64,000 nucleotides of DNA from Motacilla alba alba (GCF_015832195.1 NC_052018.1:55861666-55925665), one strand, 5' to 3'. Positions 24,136-38,529 are shown, counted from the first letter of the stretch. Notes: generated from the sequence alone by a model not told the origin. Translations and numbers: made by a program.

Positions 24136-27100
24136 CTTTTCTGGAAAAGACTTGGAAATACAGTACAAAATAAAGGCAATAATTTCAGAAATATTTTGCT
24201 AGCAAATACATCTGAATGATTTGTGTCTGGGGCTAATATTTATTCAGCATCATGTAACAGTCATGGTTTCTTTCTTCTTATAGTAGCTTTTATCTGAGCT
24301 CTACCTACATATCCAAGTGGTTGATTTGCAAATCAACTTGTATTAAAAAAGAGAAGAATGACAGGGAGAAATATTAAATAATTTTTAAATAATAAAATGA
24401 TGCTAGGCAAAGAATCTAATTTCCTATTTTATAAAGTATGTCTTAAACACATTGGGCACATTCAGACCCATTAAACCACACTCACATCCTTGTCCTCGCT
24501 TATATTTGGTTAAATCTTTAGCAATGTGAAGAAGACATTAAAATCAATGAAATGTTCTGGCTGCAGTGAATGGAAATAGTTTTGCCATAATATAACTTCA
24601 GGCAGAATTTGTCCCAGAGGATCCCATTGGAATAACAATGTGAAACTCAATGTTGTTTATTTATTCATTTATTAATTAGTTAAATAATTCATTTTAAGAA
24701 TTGCTCATGCTCCTCCATGCTCTTGCAAGCAACACCTAATGCTCTATGAGAATATTGTCATGGCAGCCTCCTTTGCTTGGTGTCAGCACTTGGACTTGAG
24801 CAGTTATTGTACTTTAGTCAAAGAGGTCACCAACCCAAATATGAAGCAGCTTGCATCTGAGAGACCCAGAGATTTGTGCTGGAGTGCCACTCCTACAAAG
24901 GCAAGCTCTAGGGGAGAAATTAAGAAACTAGGCATATTTAAGTGAAGACTGAACAAACCTTTTCTTAAATGTAACAGCAAATCTAGTTTATTGTATCTCT
25001 CCCTTTCTTTTTTTTGTGTGTGATAACAGCAGAGGAATGAATGTTAGCTGACCATGATTTTTTGATTTTTTTTTTTTGTTGTTGTTTGGTTTTGGTACTG
25101 GAAGCAGTGACTAATGGGATTTCTGTCATGAAAAAGAGCATCTTTTATAGTTCAGGTCTTGATTGTTCCTGTTTTTGTGAAACCTAACTTGGCTTTAAAT
25201 TTTTAGTGTTTGGTCCTGGGCCACATGAAATTTTTCTGTATGTGATTCAGTCAAAGTATACAAGAGAAGGAGCTAAAGCAAACATCACTTATTTCTGAAA
25301 TGAAAAAGAATGTTTATCCTATTTCAGTTAGCAATGCTGTTAAAAAATTATACAGGCTTTCAAGTTTCAGTTTGTCGTGCAGTCATCCTTCCCTGTGGGA
25401 CTACACATGGCCTGCAGTGAAATGTGCTGGGCTGCCACCTGAGCTTTTGGGGATTTATATAGTAACAGCCCATAGTCTGGGAGCCTAGTGTTGCTAGACA
25501 TGACAGTGCAGATGCTAAATCCATCCAATAAAAAGTCAAACCATGCTTGTAGTCCAAAGTCCAGTAATCTGTGCTTTAACTGTTTTTCAGGGATCCTTTT
25601 TACTGACTCTGTGCAGATATGATTTGTGCATTTACCTGCCCAGATAGGATCAAGTGTGAGAAAGAACATCTCACTAAATGGGGATCCTCACAGTGGCTTT
25701 TGAGCAGTTAGGAAAACCTCTTCTTATTCTTTTTTTTCCATTAATTCAAAGATTCTTACTCTGTAAAAATTCTTGCAGCAGCCTGTGCCTTGAATGCAGC
25801 ACATTGCTTTCCCAGCAATTCAGGCCTTTGCTTGAGTGGAATGGGCTGTCATTTCCTCTCCTCCATTTTAGTTTGTTTTCTTTCAGTTGTGAAATAAACT
25901 TGATAGTATGACGATTTTTGAAATTGTGAAATAAAGTAATTCCATAATGAAATGTGTGAGTGTTTCTATCATTCAGTGGCTTTTACCATCAGAGGGAGCA
26001 ATGTGTCATGTATTTAATGGTTAGTTATATTGGTATCCTCTGTTTTGCTTCAACCACTATTAGCTGCAGCTATGTAAACAGCCTGGCCCTGACAGGCCCT
26101 GATGCATTGGGGGGCACCTGAGCTTCCCTTGCTTTGCCTGGTTGCCATGGGCCATTCCAGGAGGCTTTTAATTTCATGAACTGGATTCACTCAGCCTTCA
26201 CTGCACTGGACACAGGAGCCACTGTTCTCAGGGAAGTCCAGCACACAGGAAGAGTGAATGCTGTGCACAGTCAGATGCTGCATAAAAGGACACAGGTGTT
26301 CAGGACCTTGAATCCAGCTACAGTTTCCCTTCGCATACATTTAATCAGTTTCTAATACACACACTGAGCCACTGGTTATCAGCTTCCATTATCTATCTAT
26401 TAGCTACTTTTCAAGAGATTAGTTACTCAGGCTAAGCTCGAGTCATTAGCACATTCACAAGTTCAGTTTATGCTAAATAATCATAAGAGCTGTATTTGTT
26501 TACATCTTTCTGTATGTACTTTTTCCTTCAGGTAGTAATAGTGGTTGTGGTGGTGCTGGAGCTTTGGTGGGCTATGGACATGCAGATATCCTGCTGTTTA
26601 TCCTGTGGTCTAACTGCTTGTCTGCCGTGTTCTCAAATTCATTGCCCAGGATAAATAGCTTTGATAATGAGTTTTAGTGGGTTTTTACTGCATCAGAGTA
26701 AAACTGATGATTAACTTGTAGCCTCTGTAGTGTAGCACCTGCATCTAGAAGTTTCATAAAAATAAAACTAATTTTATCCCCTTATCCCATAGCTTTGAAG
26801 GTGCAAGAGTGTGTTTGTCATTTCAAATTGAATGCTTATTAATAACTGTAGTAAAGGATAATTTAAACCGTACTCCTTGGGGCATCACAAGTGAAAATCA
26901 TAAACTTTCAAGAAGCTGATTCCATACTGCATATAATGCCTAACTTGCTTTTAAGTCAAGGAATCCAGAGGTTAATTAATTGAAGGAAAATTATACATTT
27001 TCCTTGCAAGATAATAGATTTAATCTGGAGATAACTGCAAATTGAAAGTAGAAGTAGAGGAAATAGTCCTTGTAAGATCAAGGACAGTTATGTGATGTAC

Positions 27101-30100
27101 TGATTGATCATAAACTCTTCAGTTCTTTCTTTTTAGTACTAGGGTTCAAAAGTATTCAGTTTTCATAAAAGCAAACACATGATTGACCTGAACTTCCCAG
27201 GCTAAAATAGTACCTAGTTTTAGAATTAGCAAACATTTTGAGAACTTCATACTGAACTATTTACTGAAAATCTCTCAGTTCCATGTAATTAAACTGTATT
27301 TTAAAACATGTCTATGGAAACAGATGTATTGCAATAATGTTACACTTCATCTGCTTTTCTGATGCTGCTGGATATCTTCTGTTTTGGACATTAACCTTAT
27401 AAAGAGTTCTGCTGAAAGTCCTGGTGTTGAGCTGTGATAAATAAAACTGAATAATTGCATAACAAGACATCCTACCAAACATAATAGATTTTAAGAAGTG
27501 ACTTGTTTCCAGTTGGTAGTCTATAGATCTACTTTGTCTAAATACCTCTGTATTGATGAAAAAAGACTTATAATTGCTTAGAATATAGGCATTTGGAAAA
27601 TTTTGTAGCAATGCAGTTGTAGTCAACCAGTTACATCTACAAAAATTGAATGCAAATCTATAGACTGATTCCAACATAGTTATGCAGCTGTGAAATTTGC
27701 CTATTGTTGAAAGCCCATCAGTAGGGTACCAAGCAGAGCTGATGTCCAAAAAGCTTATGTCAGCACTTTAAAAGAGTAGGAGGGAAAAAAGTATATTTAG
27801 ATTCTGCTAATCACTACTTTCATGTTCTGTGCTGTATGGGAAATTGTGTATTTTTTCAGACAGGGAAATCTTGATGTGGTCACCATGCTAAAATATATAA
27901 TAATAAAAACCAGACTATAATGATCAGGAAGCTTGTCGTGCATGCTCCTTAATGGATGAATGAATTTCTCATGCCTACTGTGCAGGTCAAAAAGATCTCT
28001 GTAAAATTTTGTGTCCACATTGAGTTCCATTTGTAACTGGTCTTGCAATAATATTCAGTCAGTACTGCAGACATGACCTGATTGTGGATCTGCAAATCAA
28101 GCTGCAAAATTCAGCATGCTTACCTGTAAGACTGGAGCTGAGAAATAAATGTAATTTATCCAGGGGCAGTGCTGTATTCCTTACTGTCTGGTTTCACCTA
28201 ACATGATGTGCACTAAAGAGAAAGGATGCCAGATGGTTGTGAAAGAGCTGCAGCCCAGCTTCTTTAAAATCACCAGTTACAGAAACCCATCTGGCATATG
28301 GCAAGAGCAGGAGCTGACCAACTAGCTGTCCTGTGATTTCCAGCAGTGTCAAGAGACATTCTTGAGGTATTGAGTGAATATGTGATGCAGTGCCTAACCA
28401 GGAACACTGGAGCATTCAAAACAAGTGAAATTTTCAGATGAGTGTTTCACAGTCCTCAGAAATTACACTTGCTCATAACATGGCTTCAGAAAAAGATAAG
28501 AAAAATATCAACATCTGTAATGTAATACTTATCTCAGTTGCCTTGGAAAATTTACATTTTCACAGAGGAAATCATCAATGGAGAGTATACATAGGAATGC
28601 ATGGGTTATGGGTGATTATCCTGCAAATTTTCAGTGCTGAAAGAAAGCAAAAGATAGAAAATAGCATCCATGGGGGAAAAGATAACCAACTGTGTAAATG
28701 ATGAGTGTGAGGATACTTTGACCAAGTATATGCAGTAATGTAGAAAAGTAAAATGCAGCAATGCTGCCTGCTGGGATGAATGATACAGACAGGACTCCTT
28801 AGCTATTGATTTCACTAAGCCACTGTGTTTACTCTTCATATTTTATACTTTTCAGTCGTTCTGCTGTAGCAAAACATCAAGGTGCCACGACTGAGTAATA
28901 CTTGAAAAATTAAACATATGTCATCTAGGAGAGGCCATTGGAACATTGTCTGATGTTTGGAGCTAACTTTGTGTGCTCCTAATATTCACTTATCCTTTAC
29001 TACTAGTTGCTGGGAGAGAATGGGAGAATAAGTCCCTGCTATTCTGCTGCTGCTCAGTGGTAGCTTTTGAGCTTCATCTTAACAAAAAATGTATCTCAGA
29101 CAATCAGACCATTATAAAAGTCTTGAAGCTCATTGGAGGCACAAATGTGTTAGTATATGCAGAGAAAATCTCCAGCTGCTTAATCTCCATTTTAGGTTGG
29201 GTTTGGTTTTTTTTTTTCATATCTTTTCTTGTGTCTTTCTCAGGGGAGCATAAACAGTTACCCTTGAAATTTGGGGTCAGAAATTGGTCTTCAATGGATA
29301 CCACAGTGCAAAGCAGGGAGAGAAGGTTTGTGTGTACATTTGTGTAAAGAAGGGTGTTTTATGTGGTGATAACGACCTCTGCAATAATCTTTTCTCTGTT
29401 AGGAATACTGCTACAGAGATAAAGCCTTTGCATTTGGCTACATGGAGAGGTTACTGTCATGTGAAGACCAAAAAAGTTCCTGCCATTTTCTTCCACTTCT
29501 TGGTCTACAGTAAGCTTTGTCCAGCTGGGGGAAAGGACTGCAGTGTCTTTTCATTTATAAATGTTAGTAATGTCACCTGGTAGGTTTGCATGTATGATTT
29601 TTGCCCTTTTCGAGAAGAAAATGCCTCCATTCAAATTAGAGAAGCCCAGTGAGTGATTTACCCAATTCCAGACTAAGGTATGCTTGTGAGTTTGAATACA
29701 TGAACTCCACTGGAACTTGGCTTTATTCCCAGGGCTTCCCATTTAACATCATATGGTATATACTGTGAAGGTATAATGCCCTGTAAGTCAGAGACTTAAT
29801 GATCTCAGATTAAAGGGGAAAAGGGAGAAAAGATCCATCTTAGAAATTAAGAGAGGCTGTAGCTGCCTTCTACATGAAAAACAAATGATGGAATAAATCA
29901 TTCTTGCATTCCTGGAACAGACTGGACTATTTTGCATTAATAAAAGTGAATACAAAAAGTGCAGTAATGGTATCATGCGGTGTGTAGTATTTCGTGCTGT
30001 TTTTCACCAAAAGGATACATGTCCTACATAGATGTCATGTGGGCTTGCAACTATCCTTCAACTTGTTTCTGCTTTTTGTACTTCTCTTAGCTCCTGAAGA

Positions 30101-32754
30101 AAGCCACTGATGCACACTATTCTAATGACAGTATTTACTAGAACACAAGAGATTACTGCTGTGCTTTCTCCACTCAGTACCCACGCAAGGGATGTGTAGC
30201 AAAGAAGATGAGCCTTTTTGGTGCAGAGAAGTAGAAATCATTGTGGCACAATTAGCATTAAAGGGTTCTGGTTTAGGTGGTGTAATAAGAAAGTATGGAA
30301 AATATGTGTCTGCTCTACCCAGCCATCTTTCTATCCCTGTCTCCCTCCATACACGTAAAGAAACATGCTTTTCACTCTTCCTGTCAGTGTAAATAGTTTA
30401 ATGTATAATATTTAATGGAGATGGTTTGAAAATGGTTTTTTTATTAATTGGTTTTAACATCTGTTACATCTCTCACAAAAAAAGTCACTGTTTAAATACT
30501 GAAGTATGTTGATATTTTAAATATTGAATTTTGATAAGCCACTAAACATCTGCTAACTCAGTAGAAAATTCTTGACTATCAAAATAACAGTAAACAAAGA
30601 AACAAAATACATGGTAACCAAAGCAAACCCTGCAGATCCTTCACCATATTATGCAGTGGAACTAGCGAGTATGTGTGCCAGTGTTTTGTAGATCATACTG
30701 GAAATATTTGTCATTTGAGCAAAGTCAACCTAAGGATGAGAGAAAATCTGGCAAATTTTTTTAAATGTAATCAAGCATTTCTGCACTGCAATAGCCTGTG
30801 TGCCCAGCATGTATCTGTAAATTCTTGCTGTGTCAGTATTTTGGCTAGTCAGAGAAATTGGTGCAAAGAATGAGTTGAAGAGAATCATGAAGAAAAATGA
30901 AAATCCAACCCAGAGTATTTGTAATTAGTATGGCTGAAGGATGTGATGGGCTTTGAGGACTGCAGAAGGAAACAGCCTCAAACAGAGAAGCTGTTAGACT
31001 ATAGTCTTCACACTCAGAGAAGAGGAATTTCTGCGTCCTTATTTGCCATACTAAAAGCACACAGTAAAGAAGCTGCTGCATGATTGCATGAGTCTGTGGC
31101 TGGATACACGATCCTTTAGAGATCCTTCAGTGATTGTCACATGATGATAAGTAAAGCCTTCAGAAACTCTAAGTCAGACTGTGGTAGCAATGCATTAATT
31201 GGTACACAGACTTTGCAGCCCTCTGCTATTTCTGTCCTACCTACTTGTCATGTTGCTGTGACTTGGAAAGAACCTTGCTTCTCTCTCTGAAGTACATCTG
31301 CAGCCCTGGTATTCTGCTCAGGTTATGCACACCTTTCCATTACACAGGGTTGGGTTGGCCATCAGGATCTCAGTTCATGAAGGCTGCCCATTCAAGAACT
31401 GTTCTCTTGGTTTAGTTGCATGATGATATGATTTGGTAAGTGTAACTTCAAAATAATATCTCATTACCATGGCTTTCAATCTCTCAAGAGTGATTTGAAT
31501 AAGTATGTTTAATAACACCTCAATTGAATTGTACAAAGCCCTCTGTATTTTAATAGATGGACTGATTGCAAAAACATGTTAGTAGCTTCTGGTTTGTGAA
31601 CTGCAAAGTTTAGAGTATCCAGTACTTAATAATAAGATTTCTGCTGTTTTTCAGTGTTCATAAAAATTACCAAGGAATGAAACTGCAGCATATATTAAAA
31701 TTATATTTCTCTTGCATTGAAGGAGATTCCAAATCTACCCTTTATCACTTTGATCAAAGCTCTTGTGGGCAGCAGCATATTTTTAAACTTTGTGGCTGTT
31801 TGTGTAAAATTTTGAATGGTTCTGCTGTTACATACTTTTATTCAGCTTAAAATAATTTTTTAGTGATAGAAAGTCAGTGTGAACTAGGTGAAAAAGGTAT
31901 CCATTTTTAGCAAAACAGCTATTTGAAACTAAATGAGGGGTCTGCTGTTCCCATACATCGGCATAATTACATTCTAAGACTTGGGTTTCCCCAGTGCAGA
32001 CCACAGGGTTTTCCTGCTGGTTTATAATCACATGCAGATATGACAGCATATCTAAACTTGGCATTTTTCAGACCTTGCCAGTGGCTCTTAATCCATCTGG
32101 CCCCTTGTGTGTCCTTGGTCAGCTTCCCGTTTTGCCTGGAGCAGCTGCTGAGCAACTTCACTTGCTGGTGAGCCTTGTTTTGCAGCTTTGGATTTCTCAG
32201 AGAGCAGGATTGAAAGGAAGGGAAAATGCAAAGTTTTTGCTCTGTACTGCTGCTAGTGAGAAAGGAATGTCCTTCTTGACATATTCCCTGTTGCTTGATT
32301 AACACATCCGGACTTGTCTCCTTCCTTGCCTCCCTGTTTGTGCTGGCTCCAGCTGGGTGTGCATCAGTAGATTCAAACCATGTGACAAGCAGCTCTTTGG
32401 CCACCAGCCACTTATCCCCATTTTATCACTATGCCCAAAGAGGTCCATCTGCTGGAAAATGAAATAATGTCAACAAAAGGGGCTCTGCATCTTTTCCAGA
32501 ACTTTTCTTCAGTGGATTAGGCATGTGAAGATACCAAATGGGTCCCAGGATCTGATTATACTCAGGTCTCCTTTTGTCCCTGCTGCATTTTACAGAGCCG
32601 TATGCTCAGCTGTTCTGCTTTAAGCAGCGCATCGTATCTTAAAAAATATAAAGGTACATAAATGAAAGCTTGTGCTCTGGAGCTAAGTTCCCAGTTACTT
32701 TTACTTATGCATTTTATGTCTGTTATACCCATTTCCTATGGTACTATGGATCTG

Positions 32755-32812
32755 ATTCAGAAAAGCATATAAGCATGTGCTTAATTAAGTGCTTTTCTGA
32801 ATTGGAGCCCAT
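32755..32812 (+). repeat. Ancient interspersed-repeat fragment with palindromic core
   Basis: ATTCAGAAAAGCA at 32755-32767 is exactly complementary to 32790-32802, and AAGCATGTGCTT inside is a second near-palindrome. The core shares AGCATGTGCTTAA-type wording with 24121-24132. It looks like a conserved, structured segment of an old retroposon family found in birds and reptiles. Naming the family would need a RepeatMasker search. Confidence 0.5.
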
Positions 32813-33763
32813 GAGTAACTGGCATGTGGGCTGTAATCTCCCACCTGGGACATTCTGGGGGTGGATATTAGAAGACAAACCAGGTTTTTTCTGCTTTTCC
32901 TGCTTTCTGGAAGTCTCCTCCTGCTCTAGATGATTTCAGATTTTGATAAAGTGCATTCATCTGTGAGCTGAATCAGGCTTTATATCATGGTATTAATAAT
33001 TTAAATCCCTTTGTTTTGAATAAATACAGGTTGTAATTGATAGAAAATATATTTGTATTTCATGTTAGAAAGCTAGATACCATGGATACTCTTAAAAGAA
33101 ATTAAAGAAAGCTTTCTTCTCAATTTGGAAATCACTGTCATAGCCTTAGTTTTGGTATTTAGTACAGCTTAGGGTTTTTTTACAACAAAATTAATTTAGT
33201 TATTTCGAAGATCATGTGATCAACTGCCCAAAGTGTGTTCTTTGGCACAGGTCCAGATTCTTGTTCTCTTTTGGAAGTGTTACAGCTGCAATAAATTTGA
33301 TTTCACCCTTGATAATTTCTATAATGGGTAGTAATAATGTATTGCTGATTTAGTGTTGTTGCCTTTCTACTAAGGAAAAAAAAGGTCACAAATCACAAAA
33401 TTGCAAATGTTACTATATTTACCACACTTAAGTAGTTGTATATACATGAAATTCAAATATGCTTCAAGATTTGTTTGGTGTCTAGTTTTGGGAGGTTATT
33501 CAAATAACATAAACTCTGCAGTTTGCATGTTACTTGTCACTTCTGAGAATTCTGGTAGGTTCCACTGTTTCCTTTGAGGTCTCTGTTGAGTATTTAATGG
33601 AAAAAATGCAAAATAATCAAGATTTGCCTCTATATTCATGAAACATAAAATATTCTTTATACTTGGCAATGTAATAAAATATTACAAAGTACATATATCC
33701 AAAAGGATCTTTAGATGAGTGGAAAAAAAAAGTTGGCTTTTTATTTTGGAAAGTAATTTTAAT

Positions 33764-33811
33764 TTCTTTCTTTTTTTTTTTTTCTTTTTTTTTTTTTCTT
33801 TTTTTTTTTTT
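33764..33811. repeat. Poly-T tract with regular C interruptions
   Basis: Long T runs separated by single C residues (T13-C-T13-C-T13 pattern). It is low complexity. No mobile element body was recognised on either side, although a reverse-oriented A-tail cannot be excluded. Confidence 0.9.
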
Positions 33812-36009
33812 GTGAAGCCGTTCTGTGGTCTTGGTGAGGTTATGCTCATTTCAGAGTTGTAGAATTTCTTCCAAACTGCCTTTCTGTTGCATAATTAACA
33901 ATCTATCGCATTGCTCACACAGACACATCTTAACATTGTAAGTTTGTTGTTTTTTTTTTCTGGAAAAATGTTTAATACTCTATAAACTTTGCTAAAGAGA
34001 TTGTCTTAGAAGGGAGACTTAGCCTGGGAACAGAGCAGAAGACTACAAAAAGTAGAGTGACCAAACCACCTCTCCCAGATCCCAGTGCTCTCTGTGGTAA
34101 CGTGGGACTTTCTCTGGGAAGGCTGGTAGTACTTGCTGGTTGAACATTGCCATCTCTGTGTTTAGTCTCATTAAGGAAAAATTTTGGCAGATAAGATGGA
34201 TTATGTGCTTCCCCTGGCTAGCAGTTGTTAATGTGTGAGTTTGGACAGTGCTTTGCAGCCCTCTGGAGCACAGGTTGTTCAAGGGCTTGACACAGCCCCT
34301 GGTCCTCCTGCCATGCCCATGTGCCACCCCTATGCGGTCATGAACCCTTTTTTTTTTTGCATTTTTAAACCTGTCCTCTACTGGGGACCCCTGTTTGTAG
34401 CTCATGCACCTGGTAGCAAAGAAAGGGCTTTGGACTCCTCCCTTTTCGTGGTATTTCTACCTGCTGCCTGTTTTACAGCTTTTTAAGAGGAGGTATCAGT
34501 AGAGAAGATATAGTTTCCTTACTCAACCTTTAGGGCGTGAGGTGCTGTGGTCACACTGGAGCTGCAGCCTCGTTTTTGTAACCCTTAAGGTGCAAGAGCT
34601 ACTAAATATGAAAAGGATCATGAGACATTACAAGTCAACGTAACCAGGAAAAATAGTGATTTCCTCTCAGAAGAAATTTATTACAAGACAACACTTCTGT
34701 GGCTTCTGTTTCATGTATTTTTTTTTGTTTGTTTGTTTTTTTATTATTTCCCTCTTCTGTAAGTAGAAAAATAAGGCAAAAGGCTTAAAACAACATTTCA
34801 AGGGCATCTTTCCTCAGCTGCCCATTCAACCCGACAGGTTTTGCGAAACCAGAACTTTCCTTTGCTTCATTAGCTGCAAAGGAAGGTCCTTCTTTCCTTT
34901 GTTGTTCAGAGCACGTTTTAAATAATTTAATAAGCACAAGTGATTAAGGCATTAAGAATTAAAGTAGCTTCAGAATGAGACTGTGGTAATGGAGAAGCAT
35001 TGCCTAAGTTCCCAGCTGAGCAGAAAATGGGAAAAAGCCTTACCTATTCACCTAACTCCTGTTAGAGGGGCAAGGGATTAATGGAAAGAAACTGACTCGA
35101 AACTACAGTTTTAGAAAAAGTAATTCAGAACAATGCTTCTTGAATTAAATTTTCATGCTCACTCCTCTGTGAGTTCTTCCTTAGAAAGCAGGACATATTT
35201 TTGGCAGCATATATTTTACTAGAAAATCCTAAAATAAAAATATCAGTCCTTACTTTTTCAAGATTTGGGTCATCAGTGTCACCCTAACATAATTTCAATT
35301 CTTCATTAATGATTAAGTTTTCTGAGTCTTCAGAGGACATTGCTAAGTAAGTAATAGAAAGACTGTTAATGAAAATGCTGGTTTTGCTGTTAGATGGATG
35401 CAAGAAAAAAATTACTCTGAGGGGAAAATATTTACACCAAAATGTAAATGAATTATTGTTTCACTTCGTATCCAGTGGATGCAGAGCCGTGTTCTCTCTG
35501 TAACACTGACTGTCAAAACAAACATCTACTAATTTCTTGGTCTGCTGCTGAATTGAGGTAATATGAACAGTTCTATGAAGACATAATTTGTACTAAAATA
35601 ATTTCATTTATTTGCTGAATTGCTAAACTTCAGGAAAGTCGTTCAAAGAAGAATTGGTAAGAAGGCAATGTATTTTTAGTTGTGGTCCCATAACTATATA
35701 TGGTATGAAATAAAATTGTTCCCAGGGAGACAAAATCAAAAGGGATCATAATCAATATCCATAGGAGATGGAAAGCTCCCAAGAGATGAAATAAACTTTC
35801 CTTTTTTAAATAGAGCTTTGAGACACTCAGCAGAATTACGGAAGCAAGTGCATCCCCTACCTTTTCCAGTCTTTTTGCTCTTCCTCTTCCACCTCTGTTC
35901 CTTCTAATTCATGACTCTGGCAGCATATTAGTGGAAAAGAGTTAAATATCTCATTTTGGTGACAGCGTGGTTTCATGTCACTGGTGAGTATTGCTCTCTT
36001 GCCTCAAAG

Positions 36010-36100
36010 GGCCTGGGGGAGGTCCTGTGATGGGGGGTTGGAACCAGGTGCTCTCAAAGGTCCCTTCCAACACAACCATTCTAATAATTCTGTGATTCTA
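36010..36100 (+). mobile_element. CR1 LINE 3' end, 5'-truncated
   Basis: The segment shows the hallmark end of avian CR1: GGGGGGTTGGAACCAGGTG, then AAGGTCCCTTCCAAC, then CCATTCT and an imperfect octamer end with TTCTGTGATTCTA. Only about 90 bp remain, as usual for CR1, which is mostly truncated by incomplete reverse transcription. It is diverged and non-functional. Orientation is the same as EYA4. Confidence 0.85.
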
Positions 36101-37561
36101 AAGGGAATAAGGGCAGGGAATGCCTAACAAACCCAAAGCTTTCCAAGTAAAGCAACCTGAAGTACCAAGCATCAACTGCTGTTGTCCTTTTCTGACTGGT
36201 TCAAGAAATCACTCAGGTGTGTTGTGTAAAATGAGGCATCTCTCTTCCTTTGAATTTTCCTGTTATCAGTATAAAATTTTTCTGTGCAAGAGACAACAAT
36301 AATTTCAATTACCAATTTGAGGGCAGGGTGGCTGTGGGCTCTGCAGTTCTTCTCCCTGTATCTTTGCATGCTTTCTGCTTGTGTTCAGTTGCATTTCTCC
36401 TTGCTGGACAAATGGCTTTTCCACCCGGAAAATACAAGTAGAGATAGAATCAAGAGTGAATGAAGTGTGTAAGGGAGAAAATAAATTTAGCTATGCTCCA
36501 CCTTAGCTAAGTGACTCCACCTTAGTTTAGTGACCAGAGTGTAATCTCTGATACATTGTACTAGCGATGTCCACCCATTTTGATCTACAATAATGTGGAA
36601 TTGGCTGAATTAATCAATTAGCTGCTCTCTTAAATCACCAGAGTTCTAGAGATGATGGGCAAAACACACCATTGATTCATGCTGGCTCAAATAAATGGGA
36701 TTAATGCACTTTCCCCTAACTTAACAGCAGTTAGGTTGGTGTTTAAGTATCATCATCTTTAAAACTCCATGATAATACCTCAGAATGTTTTCTTAGTATA
36801 CTGTAAGTTTACCACTGGGAGCACTTGATAATTCTTCAAGAAAATAGGATGACCTAGCCCTGAGCACACAACTATGCATTGCATTTTCATTTCTTTTTCC
36901 TACTGTGCCAGAGGAAAACCTGGTGTGTAATCTGCTGAGTACAAAAGTCCTTTGCCAAAGGCTTCTTCAAAAAAGAGAAGAAAGAATGTAATTTTGTCTG
37001 CTCACTACTACATTATCTTAAAAGCACAATAAGATGTAGAAAATCACTTCTCTGTGATTACCTTTATTGTCAGCTGCTCTGTAACAGATTTTTGGGTTTT
37101 TTTGTCTGGGTTTGCTGTCAATCCAGAATGTCAGTTTTGTTTTGCCTTTATTTTTTTCCTTTGCAATGACACTTTTTTAGAGAAGTTACCTCTTGAAAGA
37201 ACTGGGCATACCTGCACCACACAGTGGTACAAAGCAGGAGTACACAGCAGTGCCTGGGGTAGTTAAAAGGCTGGAAGCAACGTGCTGAGCCCTGCCTGGT
37301 AAGATGTGTGGAAAGGTAGATAGTATCAAACTGGAGACATGAAGAAGCAGCTTTAACTACTTTAACAACTCTAATTGTGGTGAAAATCCCAGAAATGGAA
37401 TGTAATGTTTTTTCTATAAAACTACTAATAACTACTAATAAAATTTTCAATAAAATTATTGAAACCAGAAGAACAATTAAGTGGGAGTTTTTCCCCTCTC
37501 ATTTTTCAAAAGAGTAAAGCCATGGAATTTCAGAAAATAAGAACATGTCTGCCTGCCCCCT

Positions 37562-37655
37562 CTTTTTTTTTTTTTTTTGTTTTTTTTTTCTTTTTTTTTG
37601 GGGGGGGGTGTTTGGGTTTTTTTTGTTTGGTTTTTTTTTTGTTTTGTTTTGTTTG
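37562..37655. repeat. T- and G-rich low-complexity block
   Basis: Runs of T18, T10 and T10 are followed by G9, then TTTGGG, TTTGG and (GTTTT)n. The G9 run and later GGG and GG steps are strand-asymmetric. The block gives a Phe-rich chance frame and is not a gene. Confidence 0.9.
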
Positions 37656-38070
37656 TAGTGTTTTCAGCAGAGAAGTTGAAACTTTGATAAAGAGATACAT
37701 ATTATCATGTTATAAGTATTATAATGCTTAACATTTGACAGTGATGATAATTTTTGATGATGAGATGTTAAATGAAAATATTAGTGAAACCAGTGCTTCA
37801 GAATAACTAAAATGTACCTATAGGAAAAGAAGATGCTACAACATGCAGCAGAACCACGGAACATTAATTAAAGAGTATTCTGTATTTCCCATTTTAGGTA
37901 GCAGTTCGTTGCTGAGAATCTAATTAAAAGGTGTTAAAGAACTGATGTATTAATTTTGCAAATAGTAAGAGAGGGTTTCAACAGATTTATAGAACATAGA
38001 AGTTTGTTTCTGTAATATTTGAATAAACATTTTGTACGAAAGCTTTAAAAATCCATACAGATTTATTGCT

Positions 38071-38138
38071 TAGAACATTAAATTAATGAACATTAATTAG
38101 AACATTAAATTAATGTTCTAAATCATTTAATGTTTTAG

Positions 38139-38140
<2 letters not shown>
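38071..38140. repeat. Repeated near-palindrome flanking the TA microsatellite
   Basis: TAGAACATTAAATTAATG occurs twice (about 38071 and 38098). The second copy continues into TTCTA, making a near-perfect 23-nt palindrome. A third, weaker version follows just before the TA tract. The cluster probably arose by local slippage and fold-back in AT-rich DNA. Confidence 0.7.

Positions 38141-38141
<1 letters not shown>

Positions 38142-38186
<45 letters not shown>
38142..38186. repeat. (AT)n microsatellite, about 22 units
   Basis: An uninterrupted 45-bp alternating tract, the longest pure dinucleotide repeat in the window. It is able to extrude cruciforms and is likely polymorphic. Confidence 0.95.
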
Positions 38187-38192
<6 letters not shown>

Positions 38193-38529
38193 GCAAAGCT
38201 GTTTCCAAAGCTGCTTTGTGGTACTGTAATTTCCCTTTTTTTTTTTTTTTTTAAGAAGGAGGAGCAGTTGTATGTTTTCTATTATTTTGATAAGGAACAA
38301 AGCAGAATCTGTGATATTTGCTAGAATACTGAAGGTGCACCATTCCATGATGCTTCATTGAGATAAACCAGGAGAGTTTTATCATTTTTTCAATTTAAGA
38401 TGTTTCTGGCTTTCTGCAGAATAAGAGATTCAACATCAAGAAGAATAACACCTATTAAGAAGGGGTTTTGAGCTGTGCAGTTTTAGATGTTGGCATGTAC
38501 TACTCCACTCAATACCTGTCTCACTTTTG

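Noticed and set aside
27312..28048. 145- and 83-codon frames in tandem on the minus strand
   Set aside because: A stop-free run of this length is expected about once by chance in an AT-rich window of this size on two strands. The translations show no family I recognise and no promoter or splice context was seen.
28438..28701. AG-preceded frame starting MSVSQSSEITLAHN, considered as EYA4 exon 3
   Set aside because: The next EYA4 exon should begin with VKK and lead to a MEMQDL segment. Neither is present, and the resemblance is limited to a few Ser/Gln residues.
31967..32404. 145-codon minus-strand frame
   Set aside because: No motif, composition like its surroundings, and overlapped by a 102-codon frame on the other strand; treated as chance.
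37459..37731. Phe/Gly-rich 90-codon frame
   Set aside because: It is the translation of poly-T and poly-G low-complexity DNA.
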